A DNA stretch of 5,116 nt from Desulfobacterales bacterium (GTDB taxonomy: Bacteria > Desulfobacterota > Desulfobacteria > Desulfobacterales > 4be13): assembly GCA_029940115.1 (NCBI GenBank), contig JAOZRQ010000510.1, positions 1 through 5,116 on the forward strand, written 5' to 3'. The notes beneath the pieces were generated by a model. It ran no database searches. It was not told the origin of the DNA and worked only from the letters and a program-made list of their open reading frames with translations. Positions 1-5,082 of the stretch are shown one piece after another. Position numbers and translations under genes: made by a program. Within the stretch, counting starts at the first letter, position 1. Each line of letters starts with the position of its first letter.

Positions 1-75
1 CACAAGTTCTGGGCCGCATGGTGGAAATCGAGGACACCTTGGGCATGACCGGCGAGGGGCCGACCCGTTGTGGGC

Positions 76-114
76 CGGGCATGCCCGGAACGTGGGGTCA
101 GAACGCCCTGACCC
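76..114. other. Hairpin over the stop codon and adjacent GC-rich palindrome
   Basis: GGGTCAG (95-101) and CTGACCC (108-114) form a 7-bp stem around a 6-base loop that includes the stop codon of the surface-protein gene. A perfect 14-bp palindrome, CCGGGCATGCCCGG, follows at 76-89. Neither has a T tract, so this is not a standard intrinsic terminator. It could slow ribosomes or polymerase, or be chance in GC-rich DNA. Positions 1-75 hold nothing else I can support. Confidence 0.4.
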
Positions 115-871
115 TCCACAGCCCATCCTCGTCCCTGACAAACATCAGGTAATATGAATAGACCCTCTCCTCTCCGTCGTTCCCGACCTCAGCCTTCCTC
201 AGGTCATATTCCACCGTGCCCCTCCTCATCCCGATGAGCCGGACGTCGGCCATGTCCCGCGCCATCCGGGTCAGGGTCTCCTCCGACAGGGTGGCAAAGA
301 CCTCTCTGAAGGCCTCCCGCGTCGATGCGGCAAAGAATCGGGCCGCCCTGTCCGTGTCGTTCCGCGTCAAGGCCTCCCTCATCTCATGCCATCTTCCGCC
401 CAGGAGCGCGTCCAGGGTCGCCCCCTCCATGACCGCGAGGGCCACGGTGTCCGTGTGGGTGTCGCCCGATGCGTCCTTGGCCTCGGCGGCGAGGTGATAG
501 ACTCCCTCCGCGGTCATCCGCACATTGTACCTTCGACGATGGGATCCGCCCTCCACGAGATCCGGGACGACCTCCTCCGGGCCCGTGCAGGTGAGGACCG
601 GGTCCTCGGCGAACCCAAAGGTGCCCCTCAGCACCAGGTTGGTCTCAAGGGGGGAGATCCCGGCGTCGACCTCCGACATCAGCCATATGGTGTCCCCCGG
701 CGTCTCGGCGATGACCGTCACCGACGTCTCCAGGGTGTTTCCGGCCATGTCGGCCGCCACGGCCGTGAGGGTGTTGCCCCCCTCTCTCTCAAAGGGGACG
801 TGGCTCGCCACGAACTCGTTGTCATGAACCCATGCGGGAACCCCGTTCACACGGCACACCAAACCCCCATC
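98..871 (-). CDS. C-terminal fragment of the broken surface protein: Ig-like, PKD-like and uncharacterised terminal domain
   Basis: About 257 residues are readable in a single frame. CRVNGVPAWVHDNEFVASHV with EGGNTLTAVAADMAGNTLET matches the second half of glucodextranase-B/bacterial Ig-like domains (VNGv, F.a.V.l.eG.NtltavA.D.aGN). The next about 90 residues (DTIWLMSEVDAGISPLETNL to DTVALAVM) look like a PKD-type beta-sandwich. The last about 100 residues, starting LDALLGGRWHEMREAL, are a mostly helical segment followed by strands, ending YSYYLMFVRDEDGLWRVRAF. I recall this kind of C-terminal module at the end of similar secreted proteins but know no function for it. The frame stays open upstream to 982, but codons before about 871 overlap the TSP3 frame and are not real. 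The stop is at 98-100, inside a hairpin. Confidence 0.72.
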   Translation of the reverse strand, partial: DGGLVCRVNGVPAWVHDNEFVASHVPFEREGGNTLTAVAADMAGNTLETSVTVIAETPGDTIWLMSEVDAGISPLETNLVLRGTFGFAEDPVLTCTGPEEVVPDLVEGGSHRRRYNVRMTAEGVYHLAAEAKDASGDTHTDTVALAVMEGATLDALLGGRWHEMREALTRNDTDRAARFFAASTREAFREVFATLSEETLTRMARDMADVRLIGMRRGTVEYDLRKAEVGNDGEERVYSYYLMFVRDEDGLWRVRAF

Positions 872-872
872 T

Positions 873-1379
873 TGGATTGCCTCCGAACCTCGTCTCGTCA
901 CCGTCCGAATAGCCGTCACCGTCGGTGTCCGGGTCATCAGGCTCAAGACCGTTCTCATATTCCTGCAGGTTCGCCAAGCCATCCCCGTCCCCGTCCTCCC
1001 GGGAGTCGTCTGTGGTCGGATCCAGGGCGTTGGCGGCCTCCCAGCCGTCCTCCATGTGGTCCCCGTCGTTGTCCGAGGAGGATCTCACCGGTGTCTCAAG
1101 AAACGTGATTGGGGAGCGGTTCCCCGCGACATCCACGGCCTGAATGGCGAAATAATGCTCCGAGCCGGCCTCGGGCATTCTGATCGTCAGCAGGTGAGGC
1201 ATTCCGGGTTCGTCATCGGAGTGGCCGGATGAGTGTTTGGACACGCACTCATCCCAGTTCACGGAGGTGACAGGCGCTGTGTGATGGCGGATGTCGTACG
1301 CGAAGACCTTCCAGTCATCGGCCGGGGACTCCCATCTGACAAGGACACACCCCTCTCCCTTGGGGGACAGTCTCTCAAG
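873..1379 (-). CDS. Middle fragment of the broken surface protein: FnIII then TSP3-type calcium-binding repeats
   Basis: This open segment has one continuous frame. It begins LERLSPKGEGCVLVRWESPA, passes DDWKVFAYDIRHH and ends its first domain with HYFAIQAVDVAGNRSPI, the usual FnIII strand order with a closing AVDxAGN. A TSP3-type, aspartate-rich stretch follows: DNDGDHMEDGWEAANALDP, then EDGDGDGLANLQEYENGLEP, then DPDTDGDGYSDGDETRFGGNP. These repeats bind calcium in thrombospondin-type and OmpA-linked proteins and usually form a rod-like spacer in exported proteins. The segment has no start with a ribosome binding site; the GTG at 1262 falls inside the FnIII domain, so any prediction starting there is artificial. 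In this frame the segment would run on after 873 into nonsense ending at 822. Confidence 0.75.
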
Positions 1380-1895
1380 TCGGCAGCCCGCACACTGAAC
1401 TCCGTCACCGGATCCGGAGGGGCCGTGTCGTCAAGCGGGGGAGCGAACAAGGCGCATGACGGCCAGGCGTCGGACCACAACGCGTCCGACATGGGAACTC
1501 ACCTCCCATCCTCCGCATCCCAGGGGCCTCGTTGACGTCGGTGATGATGACGGTGAGGGTCTCCTCCGTCTGGTCCGCCTCATTTCTCACCCCACACGAT
1601 CTGGGTGTCGCTGGCCTCGAAGTCGAGCACCTTGGCGGTCACGAGCGTGTCGCCGTCAATCGCGAAGGCGTCATTCTCCCCCATGTCGGGAATCAGGACA
1701 TAGATGGGAGGAAAGACATCCTGCGTCCACGGCGACAAGCCTTCCCACGACGGTCCCGGCCGGCAGGCTCTCCCCCACCGTGGCGTTCTCCAACGTGAAC
1801 CCCCCGGCCTCCGCATGGGCCGGGGGAAGGATCATGGCGAGGGTCAGGACGGCCATGATCACGACGATCGTCCGAGTGACAAACTTGTGCATCAT

Positions 1896-1909
1896 TGATT
1901 TCACCTCCG
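1896..1909 (-). promoter_or_regulatory. Ribosome binding site of the cadherin/FnIII/TSP3 gene
   Basis: The minus strand reads CGGAGGTGAAATCA directly before ATG ATG CAC. GGAGGTG is a near-perfect anti-16S match, six bases from the ATG at 1895. It marks this as a true translation start although the upstream CAP frame runs straight into it in the same phase. Confidence 0.8.
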
Positions 1910-2292
1910 TAGTTTTAATAACCCTCATGGATTCTTTGTGTTTCAGGCGCATTTCCCAGTACCGATCCGGTGAATTTTCGGGAACATCCTCTTCTTTTTC
2001 ATCTTCATTAAAATCCTTTTTAAGTTCCAAGATTTCCACGGCCAGATTTTCCTCACTCGGGTATTCACTGACATGAAGCCATTCTCCCCAGTAGGCTTCA
2101 GAAAACTCTCCCCAACTGTGTTGGCTACAGTCCTCTCCCGCGTCCGGTTCGTTTTCATGCAAGTCAGTCAGATGTTGCTGGGCCGTCTGGGTCAGTGATT
2201 TGGAGATGGCCAGCTCATCCAGCCCGTTCTTTTGGCGATATTCATTCACCAGTCGGGCCAGTTCAACCTCTTCGGGCCTCAGGCAGTCTCCC
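1896..2292 (-). pseudogene. CAP/SCP-like C-terminal domain, separated from its N-terminus by frameshift
   Basis: This is the continuation of the FnIII/dockerin gene in a shifted frame. The start LARLVNEYRQKNGLDEL, then SLTQTAQQHLTDLHEN, matches the opening helices of CAP (SCP/PR-1, YkwD-like) domains in spacing and residue type (L..vN..R...gl..L, then L...A..h..d). The segment ENLAV may correspond to the GENLAVG motif. What follows is an acidic stretch (NEDEKEEDVPEN) and then basic residues; the usual final CAP strands are not visible, so the domain is short or degraded. There is no start codon with a ribosome binding site. The GTG at 2249 is simply the Val of LVNEY, so this piece is unlikely to be translated alone. 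The frame has no stop before the start codon of the next gene at 1895 and runs open to 1671. Confidence 0.65.
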
Positions 2293-2354
2293 TTTGGCGA
2301 TATTCATTCACCAGTCGGGCCAGTTCAACCTCTTCGGGCCTCAGGCAGTCTCCC
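2231..2354. repeat. Perfect 62-bp tandem duplication that breaks a reading frame
   Basis: Positions 2231-2292 and 2293-2354 are identical over 62 bases, starting TTTGGCGATATTC and ending CAGTCTCCC on the plus strand. 62 is not a multiple of three. Reading leftward, the protein passes through copy 2293-2354 normally (RPEEVELARLVNEYRQ), then enters the second copy two bases out of phase and stops at 2279. With one copy only, RQ would be followed by KNGLDEL and the frame would stay open. Confidence 0.97.
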
Positions 2355-2950
2355 GGCTGGAATCCTTGGCATGAGGCCATCCTTTTTAATATGTAGATAA
2401 CCTCAGCCAGTCCGATGAGATCATCCTGGTTCACATCTGCTTCGGCTTCGATGGTATTTTCCCCAGCGGAGACGAGGTTCAGGCCCAGAATCGCATCTGA
2501 CAGATCCAATCTCTCATCTCCATTGATATCACCGGCTGTGCCACTGGCATCACACGGATCTTCATAAGTTTTGATGCAGAAGGGGCCAACATGCAGGGCC
2601 GTCTCCCCCCAGTTATCCTCATTGTCCACTGCACGGATGTGAACATAATAATAATTTCCAATGTCAAGATAGGGGCTTGTGGCATGGGTTTGGGTAGTGG
2701 CAAGGGTCGCTTCGGGGAGCGTGTCAGAAAGGGAATCCCAGAGGACCGAATATCCCTGAACACTTTCCACAGGTTCTGGCGCGTCCCATGCCATGTTGAC
2801 GGTCCTGTCGCTGTTGCACACGCCCGCCTTGTGGCTGTCACTTGATGGGTTCACAGGTGCGCCTAAGGCACCCATCACCATGGCCGGCACCATCATGCAA
2901 ACCAAAAAGGCCATCAGCCCGCATCCGTTGTATCCTGATTCTCTTTTCAT
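2279..2950 (-). CDS. Secreted FnIII-like/dockerin-like protein, truncated before its CAP domain
   Basis: The frame encodes 223 residues from the ATG at 2950. Residues 1-30 are a signal peptide: basic KRE start, hydrophobic core LMAFLVCMMVPAMVM, then GALGA. Residues about 33-124 resemble an FnIII domain (MAWDAPEP near the start, GYSVLWD, YYYVHIRAVDNEDNWGE). Residues about 140-191 form a dockerin-like pair of EF-hand loops. The first, DINGDERLDLSD, has acidic or Asn ligands at loop positions 1, 3, 5, 9 and 12; the second, DVNQDDLIGLAE, has D, N, D and a final E. Four Cys in the mature part (C45, C125, C133, C194) could form disulfides. From about residue 205 the chain starts a CAP-like helix (ELARLVNEYRQ), but a 62-bp duplication then shifts the frame and adds RETA before a stop. 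The intact parent continued into the frame at 1896-2292. A cell-surface or exported role is inferred; no enzymatic activity is visible in this part. Confidence 0.82.
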   Translation of the reverse strand: MKRESGYNGCGLMAFLVCMMVPAMVMGALGAPVNPSSDSHKAGVCNSDRTVNMAWDAPEPVESVQGYSVLWDSLSDTLPEATLATTQTHATSPYLDIGNYYYVHIRAVDNEDNWGETALHVGPFCIKTYEDPCDASGTAGDINGDERLDLSDAILGLNLVSAGENTIEAEADVNQDDLIGLAEVIYILKRMASCQGFQPGDCLRPEEVELARLVNEYRQRETA

Positions 2951-2961
2951 CATCTCCCTCC
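2951..2961 (-). promoter_or_regulatory. Ribosome binding site of the FnIII/dockerin/CAP gene
   Basis: The minus strand reads GAGGAGGGAG directly before a tandem ATG ATG AAA. The AGGAGG core is three bases from the first ATG (2953) and six from the second (2950), so the second is slightly favoured. Either way the signal peptide is unaffected. Confidence 0.65.
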
Positions 2962-2976
2962 TCGCGCATCATGCGC

Positions 2977-3155
2977 TTTTTCCCACCTCTGATTACGCAT
3001 TTCGCCCCATCAAAATACACTCTTTACCCCATTGACAGATTATCTTTTTTGAACCAAGATAAAAAGTTTTAGGTTAATTTGAAAACTCATATATACCATA
3101 TCAGAATAAAAACACAACAGAAAATTGTCAAAATGAGTGAAATAAGTATTCAGAC
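2977..3155. other. AT-rich intergenic leader region, no gene seen
   Basis: This stretch separates the terminator of the HAD-AIRS gene from the next start codon. It is clearly more AT-rich than its flanks and carries no credible coding frame. It probably holds the promoter of the FnIII/dockerin/CAP gene. With the hairpin array, it makes up most of the roughly 480-base gap between the two genes. Confidence 0.6.
3090..3117 (-). promoter_or_regulatory. Possible sigma-70-type promoter for the FnIII/dockerin/CAP gene
   Basis: On the minus strand TTGTGT (3117-3112) is followed after 16 bases by TATATA (3095-3090). It lies just downstream of the preceding terminator and about 140 bases before the start codon. 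The match is by eye in an AT-rich region where chance hits are common. Confidence 0.3.
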
Positions 3156-3181
3156 AAAAAAATTCCTGCTTTCGCAGGAAT
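3156..3181 (-). terminator. Intrinsic terminator for the HAD-AIRS gene
   Basis: Read on the minus strand, ATTCCTGC and GCAGGAAT form a perfect 8-bp stem closed by a GAAA loop, followed directly by an uninterrupted T tract (A3156-A3162 on the plus strand). This is the standard rho-independent layout. It lies about 250 bases after the stop codon at 3431 and just before the promoter region of the next gene. There is no T tract on the plus-strand side, so it acts in one direction. The core resembles the widespread GTCATTCCTGCGAAAGCAGG-type dispersed repeat found in many bacterial genomes. Confidence 0.85.
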
Positions 3182-3225
3182 GACCGTTCGGGAGATGTTC
3201 ATCCTTAATGATTGGAGAATGGGAA

Positions 3226-3415
3226 TTCGGATTTGTCAATCCGAACTGAGCGGGTGGAAGCAGAAATGGGTTCGGATTTGCCAATCCGAACCGAGCAGGC
3301 GGGACCACTCTGCCGGATTGCCAAATCTGGCAGAGATAGGGTTCGGATTTGTCAATCCGAACCGAGCGGGCTGGGAGCAGAAATGGGTTCGGATTTGCCA
3401 ATCCGAACCGAGCAG
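3226..3415. repeat. REP-like array of four near-identical hairpins plus one divergent hairpin
   Basis: Four inverted repeats share the half-site TTCGGATT ... AATCCGAA around a 4-base TGYC centre, at 3226-3245, 3269-3292, 3340-3363 and 3386-3409. The last three have a 10-bp stem, GGTTCGGATT with AATCCGAACC; the first keeps 8 bp. Plus-strand centres alternate TGTC, TGCC, TGTC, TGCC. The array is two copies of a hairpin-pair block (3226-3298 and 3342-3415), differing by a few bases and one indel, offset by about 116 bp. Each hairpin is followed by a GAGC tail, and the within-pair spacers share AGCAGAAATG. A fifth, divergent hairpin lies between the blocks. The array sits between the stop codon of the HAD-AIRS gene and its terminator, so it should be transcribed as 3' untranslated RNA. 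Reading frames through it only translate the repeat and are not believed. Confidence 0.92.
3310..3333. repeat. Divergent hairpin within the REP-like array
   Basis: The arms CTGCCGGATT and AAATCTGGCAG form a 10-bp stem with one G-T pair and a 4-base loop. Stem and loop lengths match the neighbouring hairpins, and the inner GGATT is shared, but the outer arm is different. It could be a diverged member of the same family or an unrelated inverted repeat captured between the two blocks. Confidence 0.6.
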
Positions 3416-3430
3416 CCAAACATCATGCGA

Positions 3431-5056
3431 TCAAAACAACCGCGTGATCTCATCCACCTCAAATCGGGGCCATTCCGCAGGCCTGCCCCCTTTCATGGCT
3501 TCGATGCCCTCCCCCTTTTCCAGCACCTCGCCGATCACGGATATCTTCACCCCTCTCTTTCGGATGCGGGAGACGAGGGTTTTCCATGAATCCTCCCTGC
3601 AACAGATCAGGAGACTGCCGGATCCGATAAGTCCCAAGGGGTTGATATCGAGCAGCCAGCAGATATGTTCGGTCTGGGGAAAGACGGGGATCTGATCCAT
3701 GAACACCCGTATCCTGTGCCGGCCGGCAATGCTCAACTCCTCAAGTGCGGTTGCCAGCCCCCCCTCTGTGACATCATGCATGGCGCTGGTTCCTGGGGAT
3801 TCGGCCGCGATCTTCGCCTCTTCGAGGATGCTGATGCTGGAGAGAAACTCTCTGCATACGTCAATTTCAGATTTCACCATCCCGAGTGTCTCCAACTTCT
3901 CCCCAAATTCCCGGGCAATGATGCTCGTCCCCTCCACTGCCACCCCTTTGGTCAGCAACACCTTGTCCCCTCTTCTCATATTCCGCTTGTCAATCAGGTC
4001 GTTTCTCGCGACGGTTCCCGCGAGCATCCCGGTGATCACCGGCCTTGTCACCGCGTCGGTAATCTCCGTATGACCTCCGCACAAGGTGATCCCCCACCGC
4101 TGGCATATCGTTTTCAGCTCGTTCATGGTTCCGCAGATCTCAGACGTGGGGGTCCCGCAGGGAAATAGGAGGGTGGTCAGAAACCACCTCGGCACGGCCC
4201 CTGAGGTGGCAATGTCATTGGCGTTTATCAGAACCGCGTAATGACCGATCGCGTCCGTGGCAAAGGTGATCGGATCCGATTTCAGCACAAGCACCTCCTC
4301 CCCTTCCACATTCACCGCCGCGGTGTCCTCCCCGATTCCCGGATGGATCAGCACGGACGGATCCTGAAAGGCAGACGGATCCAGCATCTCTCTCAAAAGG
4401 TCATTCGGAAACTTGCCTGCCGGCAACTGGGTCCCCATCTCGATGATCTCTCTGAGTTCGTCCAGATGTGAGATCGTATAATCGCTTTCCATTTTGGCCT
4501 CGGCCCGATGCCCGTCATATGCTGGGTCATCCAGAAAAACAGTGACTGCACCTGCGCGTTTTCCTGCTTGGATGTCAAAGATGAAATCCCCCACCAGAAG
4601 CACTTGCCCCACATCCACATTCAGTCTTTGGGCGGCCAGGAGAATGCCATCCGGTTCGGGTTTGGGCCTGACCGGGTCATCCCGGGAGATGATCAGATCA
4701 AAATCGGATGGGCCGAGCATCTTGAAATTTTCCAGGGCCCGTTTGATGGAGGCAAGGCTGTTGCGGGTGATGATCCCCAGTTGAATATGTCTTTCCCGAA
4801 GATACCGGATCAAGAGTCCAGCGCCTGGATTCGGCTCTGATCGCCCCGCGGCCTCACGTTCAAAACGCTCCAGAACGGACATGGCCTCCTTCTGCTGGTC
4901 AGGTGTGGGGAGGCTCTCGATAAATTCCAGAATGGGCAATCCCTCAGGACAGCCGACAGCCTCCCTGATCACGGAGAAATCCAAGGCATTCGGCTTCGTC
5001 AATGTGCCATCAAAATCAAAGAGCACCGCTTTTATGTGAAATGGTCTGTTTTTCAT
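3431..5056 (-). CDS. HAD-IA phosphatase fused to AIR-synthase-related (PurM/HypE-like) protein
   Basis: This is an intact reading frame of about 541 residues, numbered from the ATG at 5056. The N-terminal part (about 8-205) is an HAD-IA, phosphoglycolate-phosphatase-like hydrolase with all four motifs: DFDGTLT at 14-20 (nucleophile D14, acid D16), T97 in GIITRNS, K132 in RPKPEP, and VGDFIFD with D157 and D161. The C-terminal part (about 225-541) is an AIR-synthase-related, ATP-binding fold: GIGEDTAAV at 240-248, DPIT at 261-264, NANDIA at 278-283, GGHTE at 327-331, HDVTEGG at 427-433 and a Gly-rich GLIGSGS near 474-480. HypE proteins end in a modified Cys; this one ends ITRLF, so it is not a standard HypE. 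I see no signal peptide, so it is probably cytoplasmic. The frame is open upstream to a TTG at 5077, but a GGGAG motif sits five bases before the ATG at 5056. The fusion suggests coupled phosphorylation and dephosphorylation of a small metabolite; the substrate is unknown. Confidence 0.93.
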   Translation of the reverse strand: MKNRPFHIKAVLFDFDGTLTKPNALDFSVIREAVGCPEGLPILEFIESLPTPDQQKEAMSVLERFEREAAGRSEPNPGAGLLIRYLRERHIQLGIITRNSLASIKRALENFKMLGPSDFDLIISRDDPVRPKPEPDGILLAAQRLNVDVGQVLLVGDFIFDIQAGKRAGAVTVFLDDPAYDGHRAEAKMESDYTISHLDELREIIEMGTQLPAGKFPNDLLREMLDPSAFQDPSVLIHPGIGEDTAAVNVEGEEVLVLKSDPITFATDAIGHYAVLINANDIATSGAVPRWFLTTLLFPCGTPTSEICGTMNELKTICQRWGITLCGGHTEITDAVTRPVITGMLAGTVARNDLIDKRNMRRGDKVLLTKGVAVEGTSIIAREFGEKLETLGMVKSEIDVCREFLSSISILEEAKIAAESPGTSAMHDVTEGGLATALEELSIAGRHRIRVFMDQIPVFPQTEHICWLLDINPLGLIGSGSLLICCREDSWKTLVSRIRKRGVKISVIGEVLEKGEGIEAMKGGRPAEWPRFEVDEITRLF

Positions 5057-5066
5057 CATCTCTCCC
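5057..5066 (-). promoter_or_regulatory. Ribosome binding site deciding the start of the HAD-AIRS gene
   Basis: On the minus strand the sequence reads ATGGGAGAG followed by ATG ATG AAA. The GGGAG core lies five bases before the second ATG of the pair (5056) and only two before the first (5059). This favours 5056 over the TTG at 5077 and the ATG at 5068, which overlaps the Shine-Dalgarno element itself. The first HAD motif begins 14 residues after this start, which suits the family. Confidence 0.6.
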
Positions 5067-5082
5067 ATGTAAATCAAGTTTG

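Larger units (their letters stand above)
98..1895 (-). pseudogene. Secreted multidomain surface protein (cadherin, FnIII, TSP3, Ig-like), broken by about five frameshifts
   Basis: This is one ancestral gene of about 600 codons, readable only by changing frame. The signal peptide is MMHKFVTRTIVVIMAVLTLA followed by MILPPAHA and mature EAGGF. A cadherin-like repeat follows (FTLENATVGESLPAGTVVG, LVAVDA, then ENDAFAIDGDTLVTAKVLDF, then EETLTVIITDVNEAP with the typical DVNEAP end). A Pro-rich linker with DDTAPPDPV leads into FnIII, TSP3-type repeats, Ig-like and PKD-like domains and a C-terminal domain. Frame changes lie near 1720, at the CCCC run 1590-1593, between about 1498 and 1530, near 1377-1385, and at about 872. 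Three of them (1720, 1590-1593, 872) are each explained by one extra base: dropping it gives VDADVF, IVWVRNEAD and GGNPDGG. The product would be a calcium-binding adhesin-like surface protein. True decay and assembly or base-calling error are both possible; the error-free neighbour at 3431-5056 argues mildly for real decay. Confidence 0.75.

Noticed and set aside
3..152. Plus-strand partial frame starting QVLGRMVEIEDTLGM at the left edge
   Set aside because: It is open from the edge to a stop near 150, but it overlaps the 3' end of the minus-strand gene and is too short and of no recognisable family. Chance is more likely.
386..1108. Plus-strand open frame of 240 residues, and the shorter plus-strand frames beside it
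   Set aside because: The product is rich in R, P, H and S with no recognisable domain and lies opposite clear FnIII/TSP3/Ig coding sequence. It is a shadow frame in GC-rich DNA.
3032..3060. Plus-strand TTGACA with CAAGAT after 17 bases as a promoter
   Set aside because: The -35 box is perfect but the -10 box is poor, and nothing credible lies downstream on that strand except antisense to the HAD-AIRS gene. An antisense RNA cannot be excluded.
3065..3088. AGTTTT ... AAAACT inverted repeat in the AT-rich intergenic region
   Set aside because: It is a 6-bp A/T-rich stem with an 11-base loop, weak and expected by chance at this composition.
3226..3415. CRISPR array
   Set aside because: The repeated units are hairpins with conserved spacers in pairs. 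There are too few units, the spacing is irregular, and the spacers resemble each other; no cas gene is present.
3226..3415. Integron attC sites or insertion-sequence ends
   Set aside because: No RYYYAAC/GTTRRRY core sites, no flanking target duplication and no integrase or transposase frame are visible.
3150..3695. Plus- and minus-strand open frames across the hairpin array, with repeated motifs such as ANPNPFLLP
   Set aside because: The peptide repeats are translations of the inverted repeats. The frames have no ribosome binding site, and the plus-strand ones run antisense into the well-supported HAD-AIRS gene.
3431..5056. Calling the C-terminal half HypE, ThiL or SelD
   Set aside because: The ATP-binding motifs are shared by the whole superfamily. 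The HypE terminal cysteine and the SelD N-terminal catalytic Cys/Sec region are absent, and no pathway neighbours are present, so no specific symbol is justified.
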